This document shows positions 1 through 8,693 of a stretch of 33,402 nt of DNA, piece by piece (position 1 is the first letter of the stretch; each line of letters opens with the position of its first letter). The translations under genes and the position numbers were made by a program. Location: positions 1 to 33,402 of the forward strand of contig NZ_SMKN01000039.1 in NCBI RefSeq assembly GCF_004348675.1. The letters are read 5' to 3'. The DNA comes from Micromonospora sp. KC606 (GTDB lineage: Bacteria > Actinomycetota > Actinomycetes > Mycobacteriales > Micromonosporaceae). The notes below the pieces were generated by a model, which worked only from the letters and a program-made list of their open reading frames with translations, made no database searches and had not been told where the DNA came from.

Positions 1-32
1 GGTCGCGGGGCCCGGGGGACGGCTGGTCGCAT
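1..32 (-). CDS. start of a leftward gene cut by the window edge
   Basis: An ATG on the minus strand at 32-30 is preceded by GAGGG about eight bases upstream, and the frame stays open to the edge, giving only ten residues (MRPAVPRAPR). A good promoter and an arabinose-type operator lie just upstream in the right order and spacing. No function can be read from so short a piece. The operator suggests it belongs to the arabinose regulon, perhaps another exported glycosidase, but that is inference. Confidence 0.35.
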   Translation of the reverse strand, partial: MRPAVPRAPR

Positions 33-54
33 AGATGATCCCTCGACGTCGGGA

Positions 55-68
55 TGTGAGCGTTAACA
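55..68. promoter_or_regulatory. LacI-type arabinose operator, left-edge copy
   Basis: TGTGAGCGTTAACA differs by one base from TGTGAGCGCTAACA, the reverse complement of the operator core seen twice between araB and the GH51 gene. It lies eight bases downstream of a leftward -10 box, covering the expected transcription start. This is where a LacI-family repressor blocks initiation. The likely binder is the repressor encoded at 306-1334. Confidence 0.7.
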
Positions 69-75
69 AACAGGA

Positions 76-105
76 ATTCTCTGTGCAACAAATCACCCGC
101 GTCAA
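76..105 (-). promoter_or_regulatory. leftward promoter for the edge gene
   Basis: Read on the minus strand, a -35 box TTGACG (105-100) is followed by 18 bases and a -10 box GAGAAT (81-76). The operator at 55-68 and the edge ATG at 32 follow in order. The geometry (-10 box, eight bases, operator) is the same as at the GH51 promoter. From here to the repressor stop codon at 306 I see no gene, only a weak GCCAC/GTGGC stem at 185-202. Confidence 0.45.
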
Positions 106-305
106 GGATCCGAACGGTGCCTTTCCGCTGCGTAGGCGCACGTTCACTCGCGCAACGGGGCAGCACAGGACCGCGACGGGCAGGGCCACGCCCCGGGGTG
201 GCGCGGGCCGAGGCGTCCGGGCCACGTCGAGGACGTGATGTGCCACGGGCCGGCGACGCCCGCCGGACCCGGTGCCAATCCGCGCTCGACAGCGGAATCG
301 CCCGC

Positions 306-1334
306 TCAGCCCGGCAGGACGGCGCTGCTGGCTCGGGCCACGAGCATCGGCGGGACCGCTGGCGGGGCGACTCCGGAGACCGTCGCGTCGGCGTCGAGCA
401 GCTCCAGCAGCGTCGTCACACACCGGCGACCCACCTCGTCGAAGTCCTGGCGGATCGTGGTCAGCGGCGGCGACAGGTACTTGGCCTCCGGGATGTCGTC
501 GAAGCCCACCACACTGACGTCGTCGGGCACCCGCCGGCCACGCTGGTGCAGGGCGCTCAGCAGGCCCAGCGCCTGGTGGTCGTTGGCGCAGAAGACCGCC
601 GTGACCTCCGGCCGGTCGGCCAGGGAGAGCCCGATCTCGTACCCCGAGCGCGGACTCCAGTCGCCGACCAGGACCGGCGGCACCGGCCGACCGGCCGCGT
701 CCAGGGCCTGTCGCCAGCCCTCGACACGGTCGCGCGCCTCCAGCCAGTCCCGAGGACCGCCGATGTGCCACACCGTCTCGTGCCGCAGACCGAGCAGGTG
801 CTCCACGGCCATCCGCGCGCCGGTCACCTGGTCCACCGAGATGCTGGGCAGCACCCCCGCGCCCCCACCGGCCTCGACGACCACGGCGGGCACCCCGGTG
901 GGCAGCCCGTGCACCGCGATGGCCGCCGTCATCAACGGCGCGATGATGACCACCCCGGCCACCGACTGCTCGGTGAGAGCGCCGATGGCCGCCGTCATAC
1001 CGGCGCGGTCCAACTGCTCCAGTGCCACGATGTTGATGCCGTAACCGGCGGCCCGGGCGGCCCGTTCCACTCCCAGCAGGGTGGCGGCCGGGCCGTAGAG
1101 GATGGTGTCGAAGCTGACCACCCCGATGACCCGGGACCGCCGGCCGGCCAGGCCCCGGGCCAGCGCGTTGGGGCGGTAGTTGAGCTGGTGCACGGCGCGC
1201 AGCACCCGCTCGCGGGTCTCCTGCCGGACGCTGGGGTGATTGTTGAGTACCCGCGACACGGTCTGGTGCGAGACACCGGCGAGCCGGGCCACGTCGCTCA
1301 TCACCGCAACCCGCGCACCCGGCTGCTGACCCAT
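306..1334 (-). CDS. LacI-family transcriptional repressor, probable arabinose regulator
   Basis: This 342-residue protein has the full LacI/GalR layout. The N-terminal helix-turn-helix runs SDVARLAGVSHQTVSRVLN, followed by the hinge motif NYRPNALARGLAGRRS and a periplasmic-binding-protein-like effector domain ending with the usual VVGFDDIPEAKYLSPPLTTI region. The ATG at 1334 has a GAGGGGG ribosome site; an internal ATG eleven codons later (at SDVARLAG) is the alternative. It is the last gene of the leftward araB-araD-transporter-araA cluster. I infer that it binds the TGTTAGCGCTCACA-type sites at 10423, 10689 and 55 and is released by arabinose or a derivative; the central CG of such sites is typical of the family. 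No operator is visible in front of the gene itself, so it may be transcribed with araA. Confidence 0.93.
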   Translation of the reverse strand: MGQQPGARVAVMSDVARLAGVSHQTVSRVLNNHPSVRQETRERVLRAVHQLNYRPNALARGLAGRRSRVIGVVSFDTILYGPAATLLGVERAARAAGYGINIVALEQLDRAGMTAAIGALTEQSVAGVVIIAPLMTAAIAVHGLPTGVPAVVVEAGGGAGVLPSISVDQVTGARMAVEHLLGLRHETVWHIGGPRDWLEARDRVEGWRQALDAAGRPVPPVLVGDWSPRSGYEIGLSLADRPEVTAVFCANDHQALGLLSALHQRGRRVPDDVSVVGFDDIPEAKYLSPPLTTIRQDFDEVGRRCVTTLLELLDADATVSGVAPPAVPPMLVARASSAVLPG

Positions 1335-1455
1335 GGCTACCCCCTCGTGCTCCTCGTCGACCTGCGGTGAGTCACGCCAACCGGCCGACCCGGACACCGC
1401 GCCGCGGGCGACGGCCCGTCCGGACCATCCCCTCCGGCGACGGCACCACCGAACA

Positions 1456-1532
1456 GCCGCGCCGCGGGCGGCGGCCGGCGCGGCCCCGGTGCCAGGGGGA
1501 CGCGCCGGCCACCGCCGACGCGGCGCGGCGGT
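1456..1532 (-). terminator. GC-rich hairpins behind araA
   Basis: Directly after the araA stop codon a 7-bp perfect stem (ACCGCCG/CGGCGGT, 1511-1517 with 1526-1532) is followed by a 9-bp stem (GCCGCGCCG/CGGCGCGGC, 1456-1464 with 1476-1484). No U-run follows, so this may be a partial terminator or an mRNA end-protecting structure. It could lower read-through into the repressor gene. The rest of the 197-base gap shows nothing else. Confidence 0.35.
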
Positions 1533-3037
1533 CAGAAGCCCCGCGCCAGCCGGTAGTAGGCCTGGTTCCACCGCAGTTCGTCGGCGAGCCGCCGGGTGGT
1601 CGTGTCCGCGTCGATGACCACCAGCTCGGTGGCCACCATCTCGGACAGGTCGTACAGCTCCTCCACCCCGACGGCCTGGGACAGCACGGTGTGGTGCGGC
1701 GCGCCGGCGGTGAGCCACGCCTCCGCCGACCGGGGCAGGTCCGGACGCGGCCGCCACACGGCCCGGGCCACCGGCAGCTTCGGCAGCGGGTGCGGCGGGA
1801 CGACCACGTCGATCTCGTTGGCGACCAGCCGGAACCGCTCCCCCATGTCGGCCAGGCCGAGCACCACGGCCGGACCGGCCTGGGCGTCGAAGACCATCCG
1901 CACCGGGTCCTCCCGGCCACCGATGCCCAGCGGGTGGATCTCCACGTTCGGGGTGTCGGCGGCGATCGTCGGGCACACCTCCAGCATGTGCGCGCCGAGG
2001 ACCACCTCCTGCCCGGGCGTGAGGTCGTAGGTGTAGTCCTCCATGAAGGACGTGCCGCCGGTGGTACCGACCGACATCGCCTTCAGGGTGCGGACCAGGA
2101 CGGACGTCTTCCAGTCCCCCTCGCCACCGAAGCCGTAGCCGTCGGCCATCAGTCGCTGCACCGCGATGCCGGGCAGCTGGCGCAGGCCGCCGAGGTCCTC
2201 GAAGTTGGTGGTGAAGGCCCGGAAGCCGCCGGCCTCGAGGAACTCGCGCAGCCCCGCCTCGATCCGGGCGGCGTAGCGCAGGGAGTCGTGCCGCTCCCCG
2301 CCCGGACGCAGTTCGGGCACCAACCGGTAGCTGTCGTCGTACTCCTTGACCAGCTCGTCGACGCGCGCGTCCGCGACGGCGTCGACCGCCGCGACCAGGT
2401 CGTTGACCCCGTAGGTGTTGACCGAGACGCCGAAGCGCAGCTCCGCCTCGACCTTGTCGCCCTCGGTCACCGCCACGTCGCGCATGTTGTCGCCGAAGCG
2501 GGCCAGCCGCAGCGACCGCATCTCGGCGTGCCCGACCGCGGCCCGGACCCAGGCCGCGACCCGGGCGGTGACCTGCGGGTTGCTCACGTGGCCGGCGACG
2601 GTCTTGCGGGCCACCCCGAGCCGGGTCTGCACGAACCCGAACTCCCGGTCGCCGTGCGCGGCCTGGTTGAGGTTCATGAAGTCCATGTCGATCTCGGACC
2701 AGGGCAGCGCCATGTTGGCCTGGGTGTGCAGGTGAAGCAGCGGGGTACGCAGCGCGTCCAGGCCGGAGATCCACATCTTCGCGGGTGAGAAGGTGTGCAT
2801 CCAGGCGATCACCCCGACCGCGCCCTGGACGGCGGCGTCGCGGCAGACCGCCAGGATCTCGGCGCTGGAGGTGAGCACCGGCTTCCACACGACCCGGGCG
2901 GGGATGGCGGGATCGGCGTCGAGCTGCGCGGCGATCTGCCGGGACTGCTCGGCCACCTGCTGCAGGGTCTCCGGGCCGTACAGACCCTGGCTCCCGGTGA
3001 GGAACCAGACCTCGGGGGCCGGCGATGGGTCAGTCAT
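1532..3037 (-). CDS. araA: L-arabinose isomerase
   Basis: AraA converts L-arabinose to L-ribulose in the cytoplasm using a divalent metal. The 501 residues match the usual family length and show family motifs throughout, including [11 protein letters not shown] near the N-terminus and [12 protein letters not shown] at 102-113. The four metal and catalytic residues of E. coli AraA (E306, E333, H350, H450) are found at E306, E333, H350 and H449 here. The ATG at 3037 has GGAAGG eight bases upstream. It lies 28 bases behind the yjfF-like permease gene, so it is very likely transcribed with the importer and araBD. This gene order, with araA separated from araBD by a transporter, is unlike the compact enteric araBAD operon. 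Identification is secure. Confidence 0.98.
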   Translation of the reverse strand: MTDPSPAPEVWFLTGSQGLYGPETLQQVAEQSRQIAAQLDADPAIPARVVWKPVLTSSAEILAVCRDAAVQGAVGVIAWMHTFSPAKMWISGLDALRTPLLHLHTQANMALPWSEIDMDFMNLNQAAHGDREFGFVQTRLGVARKTVAGHVSNPQVTARVAAWVRAAVGHAEMRSLRLARFGDNMRDVAVTEGDKVEAELRFGVSVNTYGVNDLVAAVDAVADARVDELVKEYDDSYRLVPELRPGGERHDSLRYAARIEAGLREFLEAGGFRAFTTNFEDLGGLRQLPGIAVQRLMADGYGFGGEGDWKTSVLVRTLKAMSVGTTGGTSFMEDYTYDLTPGQEVVLGAHMLEVCPTIAADTPNVEIHPLGIGGREDPVRMVFDAQAGPAVVLGLADMGERFRLVANEIDVVVPPHPLPKLPVARAVWRPRPDLPRSAEAWLTAGAPHHTVLSQAVGVEELYDLSEMVATELVVIDADTTTRRLADELRWNQAYYRLARGF

Positions 3038-3065
3038 GGGGTTGCCTTCCGGGGTAACGGTCGGG

Positions 3066-4058
3066 TTACTTCTTGCGGATGCCGACGAGACGCTGGAGCA
3101 GGATGAAGGCGAACAGCAGGGCGCCGATCACGATCTTCGTCCACCACGAGCTGAGGGTCCCGTCGAAGGTGATCAGCGTCTGGATCACGCCGAGCACCAG
3201 GACACCCAGCACGGTGCCGAACACGTAGCCCGAGCCGCCGGTCAGCAGGGTGCCGCCGATGACGACCGCGGCGATCACGTCCAGCTCCATGCCGACGGCG
3301 ATCAGCGGCGCGCCCGAGAGGGTGTAGAAGGAGAGCAGGATGCCGCCGATCGCCGAGCAGAGCCCGCTGATGGTGTAGACGGCGATCTTCGTACGCCCCA
3401 CCGGCAGGCCCATCAGCAGGGCCGACTGGGGGTTGCCGCCGATGGCGTACACGTTGCGTCCCAGCCGGGTGTACGCCAGCGCGATCGCCGCCACCGCGAC
3501 CACCGCCAGGGCGATCAACACGCTGACCGAGACGAAGTTCTCGCCGATCCGGATGCGCTCCTGCGCGGCCGAGGTCCAGAACCCGTCGGTGATCGGGATG
3601 GACGTCGAGCTGATCCAGGTGCACAGGCCCCGGGCGAAGAACATCCCGGCCAGGGTGACGATGAACGGCTGGATGTCGAAGAAGTGGATGACGCAGCCCA
3701 TCGCCAGGCCCAGCGTCGGGCCGATCAACAGCGCGATCACCAGCACCAGCGCCGGATCCAGCCCGTCACGCAGCAGCGACGCGGAGACCATCGCGGTCAG
3801 CGCCACCACCGAGCCGACCGACAGGTCGATGCCGCCGGTGAGGATCACGAAGGTCATCCCCACCGCGACGACGAGCAGGAACCCGTTGTCGATGAAGATG
3901 TTGAAGATGACCTGGATGTTGGAGAAGGCGCGGTACTGCGAGACGCCGACGCCGTACATGACGAGCAGCAGGACGAAGGTGGCCAGCACCGGCACGTGCC
4001 GTTGCGGCACCCGCCACCAGGCCCGGTCGGCGCGTACGGCCAGTGGTGTGGTGGTCAT
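3066..4058 (-). CDS. yjfF: sugar ABC importer permease, YjfF type
   Basis: A 330-residue polytopic membrane protein of the CUT2 (ribose/galactofuranose) permease family. It carries [23 protein letters not shown] in the early membrane region and [25 protein letters not shown] later, both characteristic of the family. The end [19 protein letters not shown] is strikingly like E. coli YjfF. The start at 4058 overlaps the preceding permease stop in an ATGA, showing translational coupling. With the YtfT-like partner it should form the membrane channel of the importer. The YtfQRT-YjfF system of E. coli takes up galactofuranose, so a furanose or arabinose substrate is inferred here from the arabinose genes on both sides. 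Confidence 0.92.
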   Translation of the reverse strand: MTTTPLAVRADRAWWRVPQRHVPVLATFVLLLVMYGVGVSQYRAFSNIQVIFNIFIDNGFLLVVAVGMTFVILTGGIDLSVGSVVALTAMVSASLLRDGLDPALVLVIALLIGPTLGLAMGCVIHFFDIQPFIVTLAGMFFARGLCTWISSTSIPITDGFWTSAAQERIRIGENFVSVSVLIALAVVAVAAIALAYTRLGRNVYAIGGNPQSALLMGLPVGRTKIAVYTISGLCSAIGGILLSFYTLSGAPLIAVGMELDVIAAVVIGGTLLTGGSGYVFGTVLGVLVLGVIQTLITFDGTLSSWWTKIVIGALLFAFILLQRLVGIRKK

Positions 4059-5125
4059 GCCGGGACCTGCTCCTTCTGCTTCTCGGCGGTGGGCGCCGGG
4101 GGCGGCGCCAGGCTCTTCCTCCGACGGAACCGGGCCCGGAACGCCGGGGCCTGGATGAGGCAGACCGCGATCACCACCACGGCCTTGAACAGCAGCGCCG
4201 TCTGCGGATCGATGTTCATGGCGTACACGGAGGTGGTCAGGGTCTGGATGATCAGCGCGCCGACGATCGTGCCGCTGAGGAAGAACCGGCCGCCGGCCAG
4301 CGAGGTGCCGCCGATGACCACGGCCAGGATCGCGTCGAGCTCCACCCAGAGGCCGGCGGCGTTGCCGTCGGCGCTGGAGACGTTCGCGGTCATCATGAAC
4401 CCGGCGATCGCCGCGCAAGCCGCGCTGACCACGTACACCAGGAGGGTGATCCGCCGGGAGCGTACGCCGGCCAGCCGGCTGGCCTCGGCGTTGCCGCCGA
4501 CCGACTCGATGATCATGCCGAGCGCGGTACGCCGGGTCAGCACCGCCACGATCACCGTGACCACCAGGGCGATGATGATCGCGAACGGCAGGGTGAGCAG
4601 GTGCCCCACCCCGATCGTCTTGTACGGCTCGCTGTTGATGGTGATGATCTGCCCGGAGGTGATCAGCTGGGCCAGGCCACGACCGGCGACCATGAGGATC
4701 AGCGTGGCGATGATGGGCTGGATCCCGATGACGGCGACCAGCACCCCGTTCCAGGCGCCGAGCAGCAGCGCGATGCCGAACGCCAGGGCCAGCGCCGTGA
4801 AGACGCCGCCGAGGCTGTTCTGGTCGGGTTGCTCACTGATATAGAGGCAGGCCACCGCGCCGCTGACCGCGACCACGGAGCCCACCGACAGGTCGATGCC
4901 GCCGGTCGCGATGACCAGGGACATGCCCAACGCCACCAGGATGAGTGGAGCGCTGAGGCGGACGATGTCGATCAGACTGCCGTACAGGTGGCCGTTCTTC
5001 AGCTCGACCGACAGGAAGCTCGGCCGGTAGACGGTGTTCGCCACCAGCAGCACGACCAGCATCACCAACGGCCAGAACAGCCGGTGGCCGGTGACCGGCG
5101 CGAGGCGGGCCTTGACTGTGCTCAT
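4055..5125 (-). CDS. ytfT: sugar ABC importer permease, YtfT type
   Basis: The second CUT2 permease subunit, 356 residues with about ten predicted membrane segments. Family motifs include [22 protein letters not shown] in the first third and ELDAILAVVIGGTSLAGGRF in the last third. It overlaps the ATPase gene upstream and the YjfF-like gene downstream by four bases each (ATGA), so the three are made together. Two different permeases, as here, distinguish the YtfT/YjfF type from the single AraH permease of the classic arabinose importer. The tail is rich in basic residues and alanine-proline and is probably cytoplasmic. Confidence 0.92.
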   Translation of the reverse strand: MSTVKARLAPVTGHRLFWPLVMLVVLLVANTVYRPSFLSVELKNGHLYGSLIDIVRLSAPLILVALGMSLVIATGGIDLSVGSVVAVSGAVACLYISEQPDQNSLGGVFTALALAFGIALLLGAWNGVLVAVIGIQPIIATLILMVAGRGLAQLITSGQIITINSEPYKTIGVGHLLTLPFAIIIALVVTVIVAVLTRRTALGMIIESVGGNAEASRLAGVRSRRITLLVYVVSAACAAIAGFMMTANVSSADGNAAGLWVELDAILAVVIGGTSLAGGRFFLSGTIVGALIIQTLTTSVYAMNIDPQTALLFKAVVVIAVCLIQAPAFRARFRRRKSLAPPPAPTAEKQKEQVPA

Positions 5126-6666
5126 ACCTTCTCCAGCCCTTCCTGCCGCACGCCGCTGGCGATGGCCTGCATGACGCGGTCGGCGTCGAGGGAGTCGTCG
5201 TTGGTGAGCTGGGCGACGAGCTGCCGGTCCCGCATCACGGCGACCTTGTGGCTGAGCCGCAGCACCTCCTCCAGCTCCGCGGAGATGAACAGCACCGCCA
5301 TGCCGCCGTCGGAGAGCTGCGCCACCAGACGCTGGATCTCGGTCTTCGCGCCGATGTCGATGCCCCGGGTCGGTTCGTCCAGGATCAGCAGCCGCGGCTC
5401 GGTGATCAGCCAGCGGGCCAACAACACCTTCTGCTGGTTGCCGCCGGAGAGGTTGCGCACCGGCATCTCCGGGTTGGCGGGACGGATGCTCAGCGCCTCG
5501 ATCCAGCGCTGCACCAGCTCGTCCTGCTTGCGCCGGGGCACCGGGCGCAGCCAGCCCCGGGCGGCCTGCATGGCCAGGATGATGTTCTCCCGCACCGACA
5601 GCTCGCCGATCAGGCCCTCGGTGCGGCGGTTCTCCGAGCAGAAGGCGATGTCGCGGTCGATCGCGGCGATCGGGTTGCGGATCGCGGTGGGCTTGCCGTC
5701 GACGACGAGCCGTCCCTTGTCGGCGCGGTCGGCGCCGAAGAACAGCCGGGCAACCTCGGTGCGGCCCGAGCCGAGCAGCCCGGCCATGCCGACCACCTCG
5801 CCGGCGTGGATGGTCAGGCTGAACGGCGCCACCGCGCCGGCCCGGCCGAGCCCGTCGGCCTCGATCAGCGGGGTGCCCTCGGCCGCCCTGGCCGCGTCCC
5901 TGCCAGCCTCGGAGTCGAGCTGCTCCAGCGCGTCGAGTTCCTTGCCGATCATCTTCTCGACCAGAGCGAGCTGCGGCAGTTCGGCGGTGAGGTACTCGCC
6001 GACCAGGCGGCCGTTGCGCAGCACCGTGATCCGGTCGGCGATGCCGTAGACCTGGTCGAGGAAGTGGGTGACGAAGAGGATCGCAATGCCCTCGTCGCGG
6101 AGCTGGCGCATGATCCGCAGCAGCTGCGCGACCTCGTCGGCGTCCAGGCTGGAGGTGGGCTCGTCGAGGATGAGCACCCGGGCCTGCACGTCGACGGCGC
6201 GGGCGATGGCCACCATCTGCTGCACGGCCAGCGAGTAGCTGCCGAGCAGTTCACTGACGTCGATGTGCAGGTCGAGGCGGGCCAGCGCCTCCTGCGCCCG
6301 ACGCCGCATCTCGCGCCAGTTGATCGCGCCGAAGCGGCGCGGCTCGCGGCCGATGAAGATGTTCTCCGCCACCGACAGGTTGGTGCAGAGGTTGACCTCC
6401 TGGTAGACGGTGCTGACACCGGCCGCGGCGGCCTGCATCGGCCCGGCGAAGGAGACCTGGTCGCCGTCGAGGGTGATGGTGCCGGCGTCCGTGCCGTAGA
6501 CGCCGGTCAGCACCTTGATCAAAGTGGATTTGCCGGCGCCGTTCTCGCCCATCAGGGCGTGGACCTCACCGGGGAAGAGCCGGAAGTCGACGCCGTCGAG
6601 GGCCCGGACTCCCGGGAAGTGTTTGCTGATCGCGGTCATCGTCAGGACCGGATGCCTCTGCGACAT
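5122..6666 (-). CDS. ytfR: sugar ABC importer ATPase with two nucleotide-binding domains, YtfR type
   Basis: A 514-residue double ATPase of the CUT2 group. The first domain has Walker A GENGAGKST at 40-48, a degenerate signature (SLAVQQMVAIARA) and Walker B VLILDEPTSSLD. The second domain has the normal weak P-loop GLLGSGRTEVARL, a good signature LSGGNQQKVLLARW and Walker B LLILDEPTRGIDIG. This asymmetry is usual for the family. The ATG at 6666 is chosen because homology begins there and the 40 residues upstream are low-complexity. It powers import through the two permeases. It is separated from the binding-protein gene by 192 bases containing two very strong hairpins. Confidence 0.94.
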   Translation of the reverse strand: MSQRHPVLTMTAISKHFPGVRALDGVDFRLFPGEVHALMGENGAGKSTLIKVLTGVYGTDAGTITLDGDQVSFAGPMQAAAAGVSTVYQEVNLCTNLSVAENIFIGREPRRFGAINWREMRRRAQEALARLDLHIDVSELLGSYSLAVQQMVAIARAVDVQARVLILDEPTSSLDADEVAQLLRIMRQLRDEGIAILFVTHFLDQVYGIADRITVLRNGRLVGEYLTAELPQLALVEKMIGKELDALEQLDSEAGRDAARAAEGTPLIEADGLGRAGAVAPFSLTIHAGEVVGMAGLLGSGRTEVARLFFGADRADKGRLVVDGKPTAIRNPIAAIDRDIAFCSENRRTEGLIGELSVRENIILAMQAARGWLRPVPRRKQDELVQRWIEALSIRPANPEMPVRNLSGGNQQKVLLARWLITEPRLLILDEPTRGIDIGAKTEIQRLVAQLSDGGMAVLFISAELEEVLRLSHKVAVMRDRQLVAQLTNDDSLDADRVMQAIASGVRQEGLEKV

Positions 6667-6758
6667 CCCACCAGACCTTTCGTGATGTGCGGCGGTGCGG
6701 ACGGACGCGACCGCCCGTGGCGGACGCGGTCCGTCGGCGCGTGCGGCGCGGGAGGGCG

Positions 6759-6795
6759 GTCGGGCCGGTGGTGTCGTCGACACCACCGGCCCGAC
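6759..6795 (-). terminator. 37-nt perfect palindrome between binding-protein and ATPase genes
   Basis: Bases 6759-6776 and 6778-6795 are perfect reverse complements around a single centre base (T6777). The core is GGTGGTGTCG-T-CGACACCACC. In the minus-strand transcript this folds into a very stable stem with only a tiny loop, 63 bases behind the ytfQ stop codon. No U-run follows. I read it as an attenuator or mRNA stabiliser that would make the lipoprotein more abundant than the membrane subunits. Confidence 0.7.
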
Positions 6796-6826
6796 GCCGT
6801 CACGGCGAGGATTCGCCGCCCGGGGA

Positions 6827-6852
6827 CGCCGCCGCGTGGGGACGCGGCGGCG
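6827..6852 (-). terminator. 11-bp hairpin just behind the ytfQ-like gene
   Basis: CGCCGCCGCGT (6827-6837) pairs perfectly with ACGCGGCGGCG (6842-6852) around a four-base loop. In transcript order it begins only six bases after the binding-protein stop codon and precedes the 37-nt palindrome. Together they look like a tandem 3'-end structure. A 13-bp palindrome CGCCGTCACGGCG lies between them at 6795-6807. Confidence 0.6.
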
Positions 6853-6858
6853 GGCCGG

Positions 6859-7854
6859 TCAGTACTTGCGGGTGGGCAGCGCGGCCTTCGCCTGCTCCTG
6901 GGTGAACGTGGTCTCCTCGGTCTCGACGCGGGCGGGGACCTCCTCGCCGGCCTTGACCTTCTTCACCAGTTCCATCAGCTGAGGGCCGAGCAGCGGGCTG
7001 CACTCCGCGATGAAGTTGAACTTCCCGTCGGCGAGGGCCTGCATACCGTCCTTGACCGCGTCGATGGTGATGATGGTGATGTCCTTGCCCGGCACCTTGC
7101 CGGCCGCGGTGATCGCCTCGAGCGCGCCCAGACCCATGTCGTCGTTGTGCGCGAAGAGCACGTCGATCTTCGGGTTTGCCTTCAGGAACTGCTCCATGAC
7201 CTGCTTGCCGCCGGCCCGGGTGAAGTCACCGCTCTGCGAGGCGACGACCTTGAGGTTCGGGTTGGCGCCGATCGCCTCGGCGAAGCCCTTCTTGCGGTCG
7301 TTGGCCGGCGCCGAGCCGGTGGTGCCCTGCAGCTCGACGATGTTCACCGGGCCGGTCGCGGCCTGCTTCTCCTTGACCAGCCACTCACCGGCGAGGCGGC
7401 CCTCCTTGACGAAGTCCGAGCCGATGAAGGTCTTGTAGAGGCTCTTGTCGGCCGAGTCGACCGCGCGGTCGGTCAGGATCACCGGGATCTTGGCGTCCTT
7501 GGCCTCCTTGAGCACGGTGTCCCAGCCGGACTCCACCACCGGCGAGAAGGCGATCACGTCGACCTTCTGCTGGATGTAGTTGCGGATCGCCTTGATCTGG
7601 TTCTCCTGCTTCTGCTGGGCGTCGTCGAACTTCAGCTCGATCCCGGCCTCGGCAGCAGCCTCCTTGATCGAGGTGGTGTTCGCGGTACGCCAGCCGCTCT
7701 CCGCGCCGACCTGGGAGAAACCGAGGACGATCTTGCCGTCGCCGCTGGCGCTGTCGCCGGTGTCGCTGTTGCCGCAGGCGGTCAGCCCGCTGGCCAGCAG
7801 GCCGGCGGCGAGCAGGGCGCCGAGACTCCGGCGGGTGATGGTGGTGCGGGTCAT
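6859..7854 (-). CDS. ytfQ: sugar-binding lipoprotein of ABC importer, YtfQ type
   Basis: A 331-residue periplasmic-binding-protein-like lipoprotein. The N-terminus has TRRS, a hydrophobic stretch and the lipobox LTAC, giving lipid-modified Cys27. Stretches such as LGFSQVGAESGWR, AQQKQENQIKAIRNYI, VELQGTTGSAP and SQSGDFTRAGGK closely resemble E. coli YtfQ, the galactofuranose binder. It would sit on the outer face of the membrane and hand sugar to YtfT/YjfF. The ATG at 7854 has AAAGGAG at ideal spacing; an in-frame ATG eleven codons upstream has no such site. Given araBDA around it, L-arabinose (possibly the furanose form released by the secreted enzymes) is the likely ligand. That assignment is inferred. 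Confidence 0.93.
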   Translation of the reverse strand: MTRTTITRRSLGALLAAGLLASGLTACGNSDTGDSASGDGKIVLGFSQVGAESGWRTANTTSIKEAAAEAGIELKFDDAQQKQENQIKAIRNYIQQKVDVIAFSPVVESGWDTVLKEAKDAKIPVILTDRAVDSADKSLYKTFIGSDFVKEGRLAGEWLVKEKQAATGPVNIVELQGTTGSAPANDRKKGFAEAIGANPNLKVVASQSGDFTRAGGKQVMEQFLKANPKIDVLFAHNDDMGLGALEAITAAGKVPGKDITIITIDAVKDGMQALADGKFNFIAECSPLLGPQLMELVKKVKAGEEVPARVETEETTFTQEQAKAALPTRKY

Positions 7855-7922
7855 GTGATGACTCCTTTGGGGGTGAGGTGGGGCCACCGGGCGTCACGGC
7901 ACGCCGGGCGACGGGACCGGTG

Positions 7923-7946
7923 GGTGGTGCGGTGGTGCGGTGGTGC
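7923..7946. repeat. 8-bp tandem repeat, three copies, in the araD-ytfQ gap
   Basis: GGTGGTGC is repeated three times head to tail inside the 146-base space between araD and the binding-protein gene. A 13-bp perfect palindrome GGTCGGCCCGACC follows at 7979-7991. No separate promoter or operator is evident here, so the importer genes probably depend on read-through from araBD. The repeat may simply be slippage-prone low-complexity DNA. Confidence 0.6.
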
Positions 7947-8000
7947 GTCGGGCCGGGCGACCCCTTGGGGGCGGGTCCGGTCGGCCCGACCAGGGCCGGG

Positions 8001-8693
8001 TCAGGACCTCGCGGAACCGGAGCCCGGCTGGCCGTAGACGTTCTGGTAGCGGTCGTAGAGCGAGTCGATGTCGGCCTGGGCCATCGGCACCGGGGTGCCG
8101 AGCGTCCGGGCCAGGTGGGCGGTGCGGGCCACGTCCTCGCACATCACCGCGGCCTTCACCGCGGCACGGGCGTCCTTACCGATGGTGAAGACACCGTGGT
8201 TGCGCATCAGCACCGCCGGGGAACGGTGCCCGGAAAGGGTGGCCACGATGCCCTTGCCGATGTCGTCGCCGCCGATGAGGGCGAACGGACCCACCGGAAT
8301 CTCTCCACCGAACTCGTCGGCCTGCGCGGTGAGGTGACACGGGATGGACTCGCCGCACGCCGCCCAGGCGGTCGCGTAGTTGCTGTGCGTGTGCACCACG
8401 CCGCCCACCTCCGGCATCGCCCGGTAGACGTAGGCGTGCGCGGCGGTGTCGCTGGACGGGGAGAGATCCCCGTCGACCACGACCCCGTCGAGATCGCAGA
8501 CGATCATGTTGTCGGGTCGCAGGTCGTCGTAGGAGACCCCGCTGGGCTTGATGACCATCAGGTCGTGGCCGGGCACCCGGGCCGAGACGTTCCCCGCCGT
8601 CCAGGCGACCAGGTGGTAACGGACCAGTTCGGCGTGCAGGGCCGCCACGGTCTCCCGCAGTCGGGTCACCTCGGCGGGCAGCGTACGGCTCAT
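8001..8693 (-). CDS. araD: L-ribulose-5-phosphate 4-epimerase
   Basis: AraD turns L-ribulose 5-phosphate into D-xylulose 5-phosphate, which enters the pentose phosphate pathway. The 230-residue protein belongs to the class II aldolase/epimerase family. Expected zinc ligands are H101 and H103 (VVHTHSNYATAW) and H166 (LMRNHGVFTIG), with D82 in the SSDTAAHAY motif matching E. coli D76. The start overlaps the araB stop by four bases (ATGA), so the two are translationally coupled. Family relatives include L-fuculose-phosphate aldolase. The coupling to araB and the SSDTAAH motif favour the epimerase. Confidence 0.95.
   Translation of the reverse strand: MSRTLPAEVTRLRETVAALHAELVRYHLVAWTAGNVSARVPGHDLMVIKPSGVSYDDLRPDNMIVCDLDGVVVDGDLSPSSDTAAHAYVYRAMPEVGGVVHTHSNYATAWAACGESIPCHLTAQADEFGGEIPVGPFALIGGDDIGKGIVATLSGHRSPAVLMRNHGVFTIGKDARAAVKAAVMCEDVARTAHLARTLGTPVPMAQADIDSLYDRYQNVYGQPGSGSARS

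Noticed and set aside
117..1370. Long plus-strand frames opposite the LacI-family gene
   Set aside because: They are shadows of the repressor gene with arginine/proline-rich, motif-free translations and no ribosome sites.
306..2888. A fused araA-antisense/LacI protein of 860 residues
   Set aside because: The first 518 codons are out of frame with araA and low-complexity. The LacI homology begins at the ATG at 1334 with its own ribosome site.
7855..8000. Separate promoter for the ytfQ-like operon
   Set aside because: No -35/-10 pair or TGTTAGCGCT operator is visible. The GGTGGTGC repeats and a short palindrome are the only structure.
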